Shown here: positions 18,430 to 27,217 of the stretch, piece by piece
Position numbering within the stretch: the first letter of the stretch is position 1
How the letters are laid out: each line of letters begins with the position of its first letter
Assembly: GCF_020483305.1 (NCBI RefSeq)
Contig: NZ_JACWAB010000003.1
Span: forward strand, 186,001-250,000
Origin: Arthrobacter sp. UM1
Lineage (GTDB): Bacteria > Actinomycetota > Actinomycetes > Actinomycetales > Micrococcaceae
DNA: 64,000 nucleotides
Direction: 5' to 3'
Program-made: the position numbers and the translations under genes
Notes under the pieces: model-generated
What the model was told of the DNA's origin: nothing
The model's input: the letters and a program-made list of their open reading frames with translations, nothing else
Databases searched by the model: none

Positions 18430-18501
18430 AGCCCCCGACGGGAATCGATCCCGTGACCTCCATCTTACCAAGATGGCGCTCTACCACTGAGCTACGGGGG
18501 C
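18430..18501 (-). tRNA. tRNA-Thr (GGT)
   Basis: A 72 nt cloverleaf with acceptor GCCCCCG/CGGGGGC, anticodon stem CCATC/GATGG and loop TTGGTAA giving GGT. CCA is not encoded. It lies 56 bp upstream of tRNA-Met on the same strand, the same pair order found before hadA in mycobacteria. Confidence 0.95.
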
Positions 18502-18576
18502 AACGTCCACCAACTTTACCAGCGAAGCAGGTGGACACAAAATCGGGCGTTCCCTATGGTTCGGCCCGATCGCGGC

Positions 18577-20832
18577 CTACCAGCGGGGCTTGCGACCCGA
18601 CTTGGCGTGGCCCCGGGAGTCGCCGCGACCGCCGTCGCGCCCGAAGCCTCCGTCACGGCCGCCGAAGCCCCGGCCGCCCCGATCATCGCGGCGGTCGTCC
18701 CGGCGGTCGTGGCGCGGGCCGCGGTCCCAGCCGCGGTCATCCCGGCGCTCGCCCCGACGGTCGTCGCGCCGGTCGTCGCGCCGGTCCCAGCCTCCCCGTC
18801 CGCCGCGGTCCCGGTCGTCCCGGCGCGGTCGGTCGTCGCCGAAGCGGCCGCCGCGGTCGCCGCGGTCGTCCCGACGCGGACGGTCCTCGAAGCGGCGGTC
18901 CTGGCGCGGGCCCCGGCGGTCGTCGTCGCCCCGCTCGCGGCGGGGGCGGCGGCCGGTGTCCAGCTCGAGGTGGATGCGACGCCCGGCGATGCGCGTGTGG
19001 CTCAGCGTCTCCATCTGCTCCGGCGTGAGATCGGCCGGGAGCTCCACGAGGCTGTGGTCGCTGCGGATGTCGATGCCGCCGATCTGCGCGGCGGTCAGGC
19101 CGCCCTCGTTGGCGATCGCACCGACGATGGAGCCCGGCATGACCCGGTCCCGGCGGCCGACGGCAATGCGGTACGTGGCGTTGCCCTCCGTGACCGCACG
19201 CGACGGGCCGCGAGAGTTCATGCCGTCCTTGAACTTGCCGTCCTTGCCCATGCGGGCCTGCTTGGCCGGAGGCATCGGAGGCTCCTCGAGAAGGAGCGGG
19301 CGGCCGCCCTGCGCCATGAAGGCCAGGGCCGCGGCGACCTCGAGCGGGGTCGCCTCGTTCTCTTTGTCGTACTCGGCGACGAGCTCGCGGAAGACGTCGA
19401 GGTCCTCCGTGGCCAGCGTCGTCGTGATCTGGTCCGCGAAGCGGGCCAGGCGGCGGCTGTTGACGTGCTCCACGCTCGGGAGCTCCATCTGCTCCACCGT
19501 GGACTTCGTGGCGCGCTCGATCGAGCGAAGGAGGTACTTCTCCCGCGGCGTCATGAAGAGGATCGCATCGCCGCTGCGGCCAGCGCGGCCCGTGCGGCCG
19601 ATGCGGTGGACGTAGGACTCGGTGTCATGCGGGATGTCGTAGTTGAAGACGTGGCTGATGCGCTCCACGTCGAGGCCGCGCGCCGCCACGTCCGTGGCCA
19701 CGAGGATGTCGATCTTGCCCTCGCGCAGCGCCTCAACCGTGCGCTCGCGCTGCTGCTGCGGGATGTCGCCGTTGATGGCCGCCGCCTGGTAGCCGCGGGC
19801 CTTGAGCTTGTCCGCGAGGTCCTCCGTGGCCATCTTGGTCCGGACGAACGCGATGATGCCCTCGGACTCCTCCGTCTCGAGGATGCGGGTCATGGCATCC
19901 AGCTTCCGCGGGCCCATGACCTGGACGTAGCGCTGGCGGATGTTCGCGGCGGTGCGGGTCTCGGACTTGACCGTGATCTCGGCCGGGTCGTTGAGGTACT
20001 GCTGGGCGATCTTGCGGATCTGGCGCGGCATCGTGGCCGAGAAGAGGGCCACCTGCTTGTCCGCCGGGGTGTCGGCGAGGATCCGCTCGACGTCGTCCGC
20101 GAAGCCCATCCGGAGCATCTCGTCCGCCTCGTCGAGGACGAGGTAGCTCAGCTGCGAGAGGTCGAGCGAGCCCTTCTCGAGGTGGTCGATCACACGGCCG
20201 GGGGTGCCGACGACGACCTGCGCGCCGCGGCGCAGACCCGCGAGCTGCGGGCCGTAGGCCGATCCGCCGTAGACCGGCAGCACGGAGAAGGAGTCCATGT
20301 GCTTGGCGTAGGACGTGAACGCCTCGGCCACCTGGAGGGCGAGCTCGCGCGTAGGAGCGAGGACGAGCACCCGCGTGGCGGAGTCCCGGCCGTTGACCTC
20401 GGCCAGCTCGGCGAGCTTCGAGAGGACCGGGAGCGCGAACGCGGCGGTCTTTCCGGTGCCCGTCTGCGCGAGGCCGACGACGTCCCGGCCCTCAAGCAGC
20501 GTGGGGATCGTGGCGGCCTGGATCGGGGACGGCTTCTCGTAGCCGACGTCCTTGAGGGCGGCGAGGACGTGTGCGTCCAGGTCGAGATCCGTGAAGAGGA
20601 CCTCGCCCTGGGCGCGGTCGGCGCTCTTCGACGCATCGGCGTTTGCCGACTCGGTCTTGGTCGTCTCGGTCGTTGCCGCCTCGGCGGAGGGGGAGGTCTC
20701 GGTGCTCTGCGCGGCCGCCTCTGCAGGCGTCTGTGCAGGCGAGGACTCCGGAGCCGACGAGGGCTCGACGGCGGAGGACCCGGCGTCGTCGTTCCGGTCA
20801 GAGGGCACGTCAAAGGACTGGTCAGAAGGCAA
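18577..20832 (-). CDS. DEAD-box ATP-dependent RNA helicase (DeaD/CsdA type)
   Basis: A 751-residue RNA helicase. An acidic low-complexity N-terminus of about 85 residues precedes the Q motif (YEKPSPIQ). Then come AQTGTGKT, PTRELA, VLDEADEML, SATMP and HRIGRTGRAG. A DbpA-like RNA-binding domain follows (YRIAVGRRDRVMPGSIVGAIANE, split for length). The last 110 residues are an Arg/Asp/Gly-rich tail. The only usable start is TTG 20832, because a stop codon lies 15 nt upstream in frame. It probably unwinds structured rRNA or mRNA, for example in the cold. Confidence 0.92.
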   Translation of the reverse strand: MPSDQSFDVPSDRNDDAGSSAVEPSSAPESSPAQTPAEAAAQSTETSPSAEAATTETTKTESANADASKSADRAQGEVLFTDLDLDAHVLAALKDVGYEKPSPIQAATIPTLLEGRDVVGLAQTGTGKTAAFALPVLSKLAELAEVNGRDSATRVLVLAPTRELALQVAEAFTSYAKHMDSFSVLPVYGGSAYGPQLAGLRRGAQVVVGTPGRVIDHLEKGSLDLSQLSYLVLDEADEMLRMGFADDVERILADTPADKQVALFSATMPRQIRKIAQQYLNDPAEITVKSETRTAANIRQRYVQVMGPRKLDAMTRILETEESEGIIAFVRTKMATEDLADKLKARGYQAAAINGDIPQQQRERTVEALREGKIDILVATDVAARGLDVERISHVFNYDIPHDTESYVHRIGRTGRAGRSGDAILFMTPREKYLLRSIERATKSTVEQMELPSVEHVNSRRLARFADQITTTLATEDLDVFRELVAEYDKENEATPLEVAAALAFMAQGGRPLLLEEPPMPPAKQARMGKDGKFKDGMNSRGPSRAVTEGNATYRIAVGRRDRVMPGSIVGAIANEGGLTAAQIGGIDIRSDHSLVELPADLTPEQMETLSHTRIAGRRIHLELDTGRRPRRERGDDDRRGPRQDRRFEDRPRRDDRGDRGGRFGDDRPRRDDRDRGGRGGWDRRDDRRDDRRGERRDDRGWDRGPRHDRRDDRRDDRGGRGFGGRDGGFGRDGGRGDSRGHAKSGRKPRW

Positions 20833-21143
20833 GGCTGTCTGCTTTCAGTGGGGGTGGGCGCGCGAGCAACCCATCACGCTCGCGCTCATCATCACCCGGT
20901 TCCCTCGACAGCTCTGCCCGCCACACACGTACGGGGCACACACAGGAGTCACTCCTGCCTCAAGAATTGGGCAGGACGTTGAAGAGCATTTCGCCTCACA
21001 TGGGGTGGGCGGCCGTGAAGTGCGCGGACCGCCAAGGCGAATCGTGAACGTTTCCACACGCAAGGGAGGAAAACCGGTACGGACACCAGTCTACCGGGCT
21101 GCGGCGATTCGCACGAGCCCCGGAGCTCCGGGAGAATGGGTCT
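20833..21143. other. 311-bp intergenic region: long helicase leader and divergent promoter
   Basis: This gap separates the helicase from a divergent membrane-protein gene. On the minus strand it can encode a short leader peptide (ATGATGAGC..., about 15 residues) whose TGA ends 12 bp before the helicase TTG start. Long leaders are common for cold-induced helicase genes. No clear consensus promoter was found. Confidence 0.4.
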
Positions 21144-21602
21144 ATGCCGAAGATCACGGACCGCCCGTTCACGCTGACCACGGGCCTTCTCGTCTACCTG
21201 CTGCTGGATCTCGCCCTGCTCGGCGTGGCCGCCAACACCCTCTTCGGCGACGCGTTCACGGGCGCGGAGGCCGGCATCGCCGCGGTCATCGGCGGGACGC
21301 TCGCGGCCGGGGCGGTCATCGTGGCCATCGAGGTGTGGCGTGCCTCCCGCGGCAAGCGCTCGGCCCGGACCACCCTCACGTACCTCACGGCGATCCTCGT
21401 CATGCTCTACGTCTGGCGGCGCCTCATGCCGTTCCTCGTCCTGGCCGTGCTCGGCGCGGTGGGACTGCTCCTCGTCTGGATGCCCTCGAGCGGCGCCTTC
21501 TTCCAGCGCGTCGAGCCCCGCCGGCAGAGGCTGCGCGGCTATGCCCGAGCCACGTCCAGGGCCGCCCGGACTCTCCGCGGGGGCGGGGCCCGCCGGGGCT
21601 GA
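21144..21602 (+). CDS. small membrane protein of unknown function
   Basis: A 152-residue protein with hydrophobic helices at about residues 12-32, 42-65, 75-92 and 95-112, then a very basic tail (RRQRLRGYARATSRAAR). The positive C-terminus should lie in the cytoplasm. No family is recognised. It ends at the edge of the repeat cluster. Confidence 0.6.
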   Translation: MPKITDRPFTLTTGLLVYLLLDLALLGVAANTLFGDAFTGAEAGIAAVIGGTLAAGAVIVAIEVWRASRGKRSARTTLTYLTAILVMLYVWRRLMPFLVLAVLGAVGLLLVWMPSSGAFFQRVEPRRQRLRGYARATSRAARTLRGGGARRG

Positions 21603-21614
21603 GGCGGGGCGCAA

Positions 21615-21763
21615 TCACGCCCGCTTCCGCGCGCCCAGGCCGATCCACACCCGTTTCCGTGCGCCCAGGCCGATCCACACCCGTTTCTGCTCAAAAACCT
21701 GCTCGGAAACGGGTGTTTTCACCTAGAACAGGGTGCAGTGGCGAAACAGGGTGCAATCGCTTC
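21615..21763. repeat. intergenic repeat copy A with CACCCGTTTC/GAAACGGGTG hairpin
   Basis: This segment shares about 120 bp with copy B at 21922-22042. It contains a tandem pair of a 30-bp unit (21627-21656 and 21657-21686, one difference). Then comes an 11-bp inverted repeat, ACACCCGTTTC/GAAACGGGTGT, with an 18-nt spacer and a TTTT run. Two GGGTGCA blocks follow. It has no plausible coding content. Confidence 0.8.
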
Positions 21764-21921
21764 TGACAGAGAGCGGATCACACCCGTAGCCGATGCCTTG
21801 CCGGGGCACACGCAAGACGTGAGACAGTGCCTGAGATGCCGCCCCACATCGTCGCCCTGCGGCCCCCTGCGTTCCCCTTTTGGCGCCGCTTTCGCGCAAC
21901 GGATCGACCGTCCGCTGGCAG
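21764..21921. other. spacer between repeat copies, no gene seen
   Basis: About 160 bp of G+C-rich DNA between the two repeat copies. It contains a lone CACACCCGT and no supported reading frame, promoter or RNA fold that I could identify. Confidence 0.4.
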
Positions 21922-22042
21922 TCACACCCGCTTCCGTGCGCCTAGGCCGATCCACACCCGCTTCTGCTCAAAAAAGCGCTCGGAAACGGGTGTTTTCACC
22001 TGAAACCGGGTGCAGTGACGAAAACGGGTGCGAACGGCCTCC
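21922..22042. repeat. intergenic repeat copy B
   Basis: Second copy of the element at 21615-21763, with one 30-bp unit instead of two and several substitutions. The inverted repeat ACACCCGCTTC/GAAACGGGTGT keeps ten of eleven pairs and is again followed by TTTT and two GGGTGC blocks. Three CGTTCGCACC-like blocks follow at 22048-22073. Confidence 0.8.
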
Positions 22043-22174
22043 ACAGAGACCCGTTCGCACCCGTTCGCACCCGCTTACGCGGCCCGTGCCGCCGTTCACG
22101 GCCAGACGGCCCGGCGAGGGCGGCCGACCGAGGCACAGCCAGGCTGGCCGTCCGGCTCGGAGGAGCCCAGCCGC

Positions 22175-23380
22175 TCAGCCCTGGGCGGCCGCCTGGAGGG
22201 CCTGCTCGAGATCGGCCAGGATGTCCTCGACGTCCTCGATTCCCACGCTGAGGCGCACCAGGTCCGCCGGAACCTCCAGCTCGGTGCCCTTGACAGAGGC
22301 GTGAGTCATCTCAGACGGGTAGTTGACGAGCGACTCGATGCCGCCCAGCGACTCCGCGAGCGTGAAGACGCGCGTGGCCTCGGTGAAGCGCCGCGCCGCG
22401 GCCTCTCCGCCCTTGAACCGCACGGAGACCATGCCGCCGAACCGCTTCATCTGCCGCGCCGCCAGGTCGTGGCCGGGATGGTCCGGCAGCCCCGGGTACA
22501 GCACCGCGGAGACCTCGTCCCGGCCGGAGAGGTACTCGGCGACGCGCTCGGCGTTGTCGCTGTGCCGCTCCATGCGCACCGCGAGCGTCTTGAGGCTGCG
22601 CGTGGTGAGGAAGGCGTCCATCGGGCTGGACACGCCGCCGGCTGCGAACTGGAGGAACTGGATCTTCTCCCCCACCTCGGCGTCCTTGGCCACGACGGCG
22701 CCGCCGACGACGTCGGAGTGGCCTCCGATGTACTTCGTGGTCGAGTGGACCACGATGTCCGCTCCGAGGGAGAGCGGCTTCTGCAGGTACGGCGAGGCGA
22801 ACGTGTTGTCCACCACGAGGAGCGCCCCTGCCTCATGCGCGATCTCCGCGAGCGCCGCAATGTCCGAGACCTTCATGAGCGGATTCGAGGGCGTCTCCAC
22901 CCAGAGCAGCGGGACGTCGCCCGAGTTCACCGCGGCGCGCACGGCGTCCAGGTCCGCCATGTCCACGGGCTGGTTCTCGATGCCCCAGGGCCCGAGGATC
23001 TTGGAGATGAGGCGGTACGTTCCGCCGTACGCGTCATTGCCGAGGACCACCTTCTGGCCAGGCCGCATCAGGGCCCGCAGGAGGGCGTCCTCCGCGGCGA
23101 GGCCGGATCCGAAGCTGAGCGCCATCGCCCCGCCCTCGAGCGCCGCGAGCTGCGTCTGGAGGGAGTTGCGGGTGGGGTTGGTGCCGCGTCCGTACTCGTA
23201 GCCGCTGCGAAGCCCGCCGATCCCGTCCTGCGCGTACGTCGAGCTGAAGTGCACGGGCGGCACCACCGCTCCCGTCACCGGCTCGAACTCCTGGCCGGCG
23301 TGGATGGCCAGGGTGGCGAAGCCCTCGGCCGCCTCCGCCGCCTCGCCCTCGGGGCGCTGGGACTTGACCTCGTCAGTCAT
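22175..23380 (-). CDS. cystathionine gamma-synthase/lyase family PLP enzyme
   Basis: A 401-residue fold-type I transsulfuration enzyme. Family marks are YEYGRGTNPTRNSLQ near residue 60, SFGSGLAAEDALLRAL, DNTFASPYLQKPL and the PLP Lys in VHSTTKYIGGHSD near residue 212. The C-terminal Ser/Arg region is SLGGIESLVNYP. It either condenses activated homoserine with cysteine or cleaves cystathionine. Being downstream of cystathionine beta-synthase on the same strand, a gamma-lyase (reverse transsulfuration) role is also reasonable. Start ATG 23380 has GGAAGGAG at 8 nt. Confidence 0.9.
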   Translation of the reverse strand: MTDEVKSQRPEGEAAEAAEGFATLAIHAGQEFEPVTGAVVPPVHFSSTYAQDGIGGLRSGYEYGRGTNPTRNSLQTQLAALEGGAMALSFGSGLAAEDALLRALMRPGQKVVLGNDAYGGTYRLISKILGPWGIENQPVDMADLDAVRAAVNSGDVPLLWVETPSNPLMKVSDIAALAEIAHEAGALLVVDNTFASPYLQKPLSLGADIVVHSTTKYIGGHSDVVGGAVVAKDAEVGEKIQFLQFAAGGVSSPMDAFLTTRSLKTLAVRMERHSDNAERVAEYLSGRDEVSAVLYPGLPDHPGHDLAARQMKRFGGMVSVRFKGGEAAARRFTEATRVFTLAESLGGIESLVNYPSEMTHASVKGTELEVPADLVRLSVGIEDVEDILADLEQALQAAAQG

Positions 23381-23452
23381 GACATCACTCCTTCCGCGCA
23401 CACGGCGCGAACAACTGTTCCGAATGCCTGTTTCCGGCGCTCTTCTCCGTGC

Positions 23453-23472
23453 AACCGGCCTCGGGCCGGGTT
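23453..23472 (-). terminator. possible terminator after cystathionine beta-synthase
   Basis: AACCGGCC and GGGCCGGGTT can pair around a 2-3 nt loop, next to a GCCGCA/TGCGGC hairpin at 23476-23493. Either may end or attenuate the cystathionine beta-synthase transcript before the next gene. Confidence 0.3.
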
Positions 23473-23510
23473 TATGCCGCACCGTGATGCGGCTCTCGGC
23501 GCCGGCGCGC

Positions 23511-24962
23511 TCAGGCCCGCAGCGCCGGGAGCGCTTCGGCGGACGTGACAGCGCCGAGCACGCGCCCGTCCTCCGCCAGCGCGACGACGCCGTTCTCGCC
23601 CAGCCTCTCCGCCAGGACGCGGGGGCCCTGGCCCGTGCCGACGAGGACCGGAGCGCCGTCGAGCACTGCGTCCGCGAGCGCCTCGGCGAGGAGGGTGCCG
23701 CGCTCCGCTGTCCCGGCGAGCAGGGCCCTCCGGAGATCGTCCGCGGCAAGCACGGCCCGCATCTCGCCGAGTGCGGCGGGCAGGGCCTCCGGGCCGACGA
23801 CGACGCCCCCGCGGCCGGCCGACTCCGCAGCGTCGAGCGCCTCGCCGACCGTGGCCGCCGACGGCACGCTCACAGAACCGGCTGCCGCGGCCCGCAGGCT
23901 GTCCCGGGCCGCCGCCTCTGCCTCGCGCGGGGTCCCGCCGTCCTCGGCGCCCGTGGCGATGAGCCCGGGCACACGAGGCAGCGACTCGCCGCGCTCGACG
24001 GGGAAGCCGCGCTCGGCCATCCACTCGTCGTTGAAGACCTTGCCCAGGTACCCGCGCCCGGAGTCCGGCAGGATGACGACGACGACGGCGTCCGCCGGAA
24101 GCGTCTTGGCCGCCTTGAGGGCCCCCGCCACGGCCATGCCCGAGGACCCGCCGACGAGCAGGCCCTCCTCCTTGGCGAGGCGGCGGGTCATCTCGAACGC
24201 CTCGGCGTCGGTCACCGCGTGGACCTCGTCGGGGACCTCGGTGTCATAGTTCGCGGGCCACATGTCCTCGCCGACGCCCTCGACGAAGTAGGGCTTGCCC
24301 GACCCGCCGGAGTACACGCTTCCCTCCGGGTCCGCCACGATGACCGTGACCGGGCCGCCCTCCCGGTCCGCGGAGACCTCCTTGAGGTACCGCCCGGTGC
24401 CGGTCACGGTTCCTCCCGTGCCCGCTCCGGCGACGAGGTGGGTGATCTTCCCCTCGGTGTCCCGCCAGATCTCGGGGCCCGTGGTCTCGTAGTGGGCTTG
24501 CGGCGCGGCGGGGTTGTTGAACTGGTCCGGCTTGAACCCGCCCTCGATCTCCCGGGCGAGCGCGTCCGAGACGCCGTAGTAGGACTCCTCCGACTCCGGC
24601 GGCACGGAGCTGGACACGAGAGCCACGCGGGCGCCGTACGCGCGCAGGGTGTCCCGCTTCTCCTCGCCGACCTTGTCCGGCGTCACGCAGACCATCCCGT
24701 AGCCGCGCGCCTGGGCCACCATGGCGAGACCCACGCCCGTGTTGCCGCTCGTGGGCTCCACGATGGTCCCGCCCGGCCTGAGGCGCCCCGACTTCTCAGC
24801 GCTGTCCACGAGCGCCGCCGCGATGCGGTCCTTCACGCTGCCGCCGGGGTTGAGGTACTCCAGCTTGGCGAGGACCGTGGCCTGCACCCCCTCCGCGACC
24901 GAGTTGAGCCGCACGAGCGGGGTGTTGCCGATGAGGTCGAGAACAGAATCCGCGTACTTCAC
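23511..24962 (-). CDS. cbs: cystathionine beta-synthase
   Basis: Condenses homocysteine with serine (or acetylserine) to cystathionine. The 483-residue protein has an N-terminal PLP domain: the PLP Lys in NPGGSVKDR near residue 43, EPTSGNTGVGLA near 69-80, and the GAGTGGTVTG phosphate loop near 188. The last 120 residues form a degenerate pair of CBS domains (VGEALDAAES, VLGAVTSAEALP) that could sense a nucleotide or S-adenosylmethionine. Start is GTG 24962 with AGAGGA immediately upstream. Confidence 0.9.
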   Translation of the reverse strand: MKYADSVLDLIGNTPLVRLNSVAEGVQATVLAKLEYLNPGGSVKDRIAAALVDSAEKSGRLRPGGTIVEPTSGNTGVGLAMVAQARGYGMVCVTPDKVGEEKRDTLRAYGARVALVSSSVPPESEESYYGVSDALAREIEGGFKPDQFNNPAAPQAHYETTGPEIWRDTEGKITHLVAGAGTGGTVTGTGRYLKEVSADREGGPVTVIVADPEGSVYSGGSGKPYFVEGVGEDMWPANYDTEVPDEVHAVTDAEAFEMTRRLAKEEGLLVGGSSGMAVAGALKAAKTLPADAVVVVILPDSGRGYLGKVFNDEWMAERGFPVERGESLPRVPGLIATGAEDGGTPREAEAAARDSLRAAAAGSVSVPSAATVGEALDAAESAGRGGVVVGPEALPAALGEMRAVLAADDLRRALLAGTAERGTLLAEALADAVLDGAPVLVGTGQGPRVLAERLGENGVVALAEDGRVLGAVTSAEALPALRA

Positions 24963-25010
24963 TCCTCTAGTCTAGGCATCTGCCCCTGCCCTCCTTTCCG
25001 AAAGGCCCAC

Positions 25011-25943
25011 GTGAAGCCGCTCTCCCGCGAGCTCGCCGTTCCGGCGGGCCACTCCGCGGACAGGGTCCTGCGCGCCCTGCGCAACGGCCCGTACGATCCG
25101 ACGGCGCTCGTGGGCTCCCGCTACGGCACCTGGCTCGCGTTCCGCACTCCGGAGGGCCCGACGACCCTCCGCGTGCTCCAGCGAGGCCGGAGCGTGGCCG
25201 TGGGCGCATGGGGGCCCGGCGCACAGGCCGCCCTCGACGGATCCCCGGCCCTGCTCGGCCTCGAGGACGACTGGAGCGACTTCGACGAGCACGTCCTCCC
25301 CCGCCTCCCCGAACGGCTCGCCTCACTGCGGCGGCTGCACCCGGGCCTCGCCTCCCCCGCCAGCGGGCGCATGTGGGACGCCCTGTTCCCCGCGATCCTC
25401 GGCCAGAAGGTGACCGCCGAAGAGGCCCTCAACGCCTACGCGAGCCTGACCCGCCGCTTCGGGGATCCGGCTCCGGGCGCGGAGAACGGAACCGCGCCGC
25501 CGTGGCTGCGGCTTCCGCTCGCACCCGAGCAGGTGCGGCGAATCAGCTCGTGGGACTGGCACGCCGCGCGCGTGGACCGCTCCAGGGCGACGACGGCGAT
25601 GGAGGCCGCACGGGCCTCAGGCCTCGGCACGCTGGGCGAAGCCGACGAGCGGACTGCCTACGCCCGCCTCCAGCACCTGCCCGGCGTCGGCCCGTGGACG
25701 GCCGCGGAGACCGTCCAGCGGACGCACGCGGCGAAGGACGCCGTGTCCGTGGGCGACTACCATGTGGCGCACCTCGTGGGCCAGGCGCTCATCGGGCGGC
25801 GAGTGGACGACGACGGCATGCTGCACCTGCTCCGGCCCTTCGACGGGCAGCGCCAGCGCGTGGTCCGGGTGATCTTCTCCCGCCCGATCCGCAAGCAGGC
25901 CTATGGGCCGCGGCTGGCCCCGGAAGACCATCGCGGGCGCTGA
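25011..25943 (+). CDS. DNA-3-methyladenine glycosylase (AlkA-like, HhH-GPD family)
   Basis: A 310-residue base-excision repair glycosylase that removes alkylated bases. The helix-hairpin-helix LQHLPGVGPWTAAETV lies near residues 220-235 and the catalytic Asp in VSVGDYHVAHLVG near 247. The middle part has FPAILGQKVTAEEA, the AlkA-type ILGQQ region. No N-terminal Ada domain is present. Start GTG 25011 has GAAAGG upstream; it diverges from cystathionine beta-synthase across 48 bp. Confidence 0.88.
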   Translation: MKPLSRELAVPAGHSADRVLRALRNGPYDPTALVGSRYGTWLAFRTPEGPTTLRVLQRGRSVAVGAWGPGAQAALDGSPALLGLEDDWSDFDEHVLPRLPERLASLRRLHPGLASPASGRMWDALFPAILGQKVTAEEALNAYASLTRRFGDPAPGAENGTAPPWLRLPLAPEQVRRISSWDWHAARVDRSRATTAMEAARASGLGTLGEADERTAYARLQHLPGVGPWTAAETVQRTHAAKDAVSVGDYHVAHLVGQALIGRRVDDDGMLHLLRPFDGQRQRVVRVIFSRPIRKQAYGPRLAPEDHRGR

Positions 25944-26043
25944 GACCGCGCGGATCCACCGCCTCGCGCCCGGACGGGCCGGCCAGCCGAGGGGCTCCTG
26001 GAGCGGGCTCAGCGGTTTTGGGGCTGGCTCAGGCGCCCGGGTC

Positions 26044-26421
26044 TCAGCCCTCCTGGGGCTTCTCCGCCTGCTCGGCCATGTCCTTGCGGACCTGGTCCAT
26101 GTCGAGGCCCTTCACCTGTGAGATGAGGTCCTCGAGGGCCGGGGCCGGGAGGGCGCCGGGCTGCGAGAACACGAGGATCTTGTCCCGGAACGCCATGAGC
26201 GTGGGGATCGAGGTGATGCCGGCCATCGCGGCCAAGCGCTGCTCAGCCTCAGTGTCCACTTTGCCGAACACGACGTCCGGGTGGTTCTCGGAGACCTTCT
26301 CATACACCGGGGCGAACTGGCGGCATGGCCCGCACCAGCCCGCCCAGAAGTCCACGAGGACGATGCCGTTCTTCTCCAGCGTCTCGGAGAACTGTGCTTC
26401 AGTGAGGTCAACGGTGCTCAT
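26044..26421 (-). CDS. thioredoxin
   Basis: A 125-residue thioredoxin, a cytoplasmic dithiol reductant. The active site WCGPC lies at about residues 29-33 within VLVDFWAGWCGPCRQF, and the cis-Pro is in ITSIPTLMAF near 73. A 20-residue charged tail extends beyond the usual fold. It lies 27 bp after the MarR-family gene on the same strand. Confidence 0.95.
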   Translation of the reverse strand: MSTVDLTEAQFSETLEKNGIVLVDFWAGWCGPCRQFAPVYEKVSENHPDVVFGKVDTEAEQRLAAMAGITSIPTLMAFRDKILVFSQPGALPAPALEDLISQVKGLDMDQVRKDMAEQAEKPQEG

Positions 26422-26448
26422 GTGCCCACGGTACCGGCCGCGGCCGCC

Positions 26449-27015
26449 TCAGACGGACGGCGACTCGTGGATGAGCTTGGTGAGCACCCGAAGGCCCCGT
26501 CCGAGCGAGCGCTTCTCCTCCTTGGTGAGCCCGGCGAGGCGATGGGCCAGGGACCGGGTCCGGACCTCGAGCTCCTCTTCCAGGATCTTCTTGCCGAACT
26601 GCGTGATGGCCACGAGGACGGCCCGCGAGTCCGTGGGGTCCGGGTGGCGGTCTACCAGGCCGTCCCTCTCCAGGCAGATCACCTGCTCGGTGACACTGGG
26701 AACCCGAATCGCCAGCTCGCGGGCCAGCGCGCTGACCCGCTGCGGCGCGTGGACCACGAGGGCGAGGAGGCTGACACGAGCCGCCGTGAGCCGGTACTTC
26801 CCGTCCATGCTGCGGAGCAGGTAGGTGGCGTCCCTCAGCCCCTTGCGCAGCTCCTCCGCCAGGATCTTGTCCGCGACGTCCGCGTCCGGCGGCATGACCG
26901 GGTCCTCATCCAGAGACGGCCGCCCGCTCGGTGCAGGCGGGGCCTTGATGACGGCAAGCGGAACGGCGGCAACCGGGTCCGGCTCGGGATCGGTGACGGG
27001 AGCGGCGATGGTCAT
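26449..27015 (-). CDS. MarR-family transcriptional regulator
   Basis: A 188-residue winged-helix regulator. After a Pro/Ala-rich N-terminus of about 50 residues comes the MarR core: RLTAARVSLLALVVHAPQRVSALARELAIRVPSVTEQV (helix-turn-helix, in part) and the wing DGLVDRHPDPTDSRAVLVAIT. ATG 27015 is preferred because a TATATA element lies just upstream. An ATG at 27045 would add ten residues but would overlap that element. Upstream of thioredoxin, so it may control it. Confidence 0.85.
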   Translation of the reverse strand: MTIAAPVTDPEPDPVAAVPLAVIKAPPAPSGRPSLDEDPVMPPDADVADKILAEELRKGLRDATYLLRSMDGKYRLTAARVSLLALVVHAPQRVSALARELAIRVPSVTEQVICLERDGLVDRHPDPTDSRAVLVAITQFGKKILEEELEVRTRSLAHRLAGLTKEEKRSLGRGLRVLTKLIHESPSV

Positions 27016-27092
27016 GACCTGACTATATAAGACACTCGCTTGCATGGCATAACTTTCGTCATCCCTATGTCCGCCAGGTGGTCAGGCAACAG

Positions 27093-27129
27093 AAAAGACC
27101 GCGCTCCGGATCTCTCCGGAACGCGGTCT
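27093..27129 (-). terminator. rho-independent terminator after tRNA-Tyr
   Basis: On the minus strand AGACCGCG...CGCGGTCT arms with an inner TCCGGA/TCCGGA pairing are followed by TTTT. It lies 4 bp past the tRNA-Tyr CCA end. Confidence 0.85.
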
Positions 27130-27132
27130 CCG

Positions 27133-27217
27133 TGGTGGCAGATGAGGGATTCGAACCCCCGTAGGCAATGCCAGCTGATTTACAGTCAGCCCCCTTTGGC
27201 CGCTCGGGTAATCTGCC
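27133..27217 (-). tRNA. tRNA-Tyr (GTA), class II, CCA encoded
   Basis: An 82 nt body plus encoded CCA. The acceptor GGCAGAT pairs with ATCTGCC, the anticodon loop is CTGTAAA with GTA, and a long variable arm is present. Among the tRNAs here only this one has its CCA in the DNA. Confidence 0.96.

Noticed and set aside
18556-20982. Long plus-strand open frame opposite the DEAD-box helicase
   Set aside because: Antisense to a helicase with all motifs. The Ala/Val/Arg-rich product is a shadow.
21615-22073. CRISPR array
   Set aside because: Repeats are few, imperfect and irregularly spaced, with no unique spacers and no cas genes.
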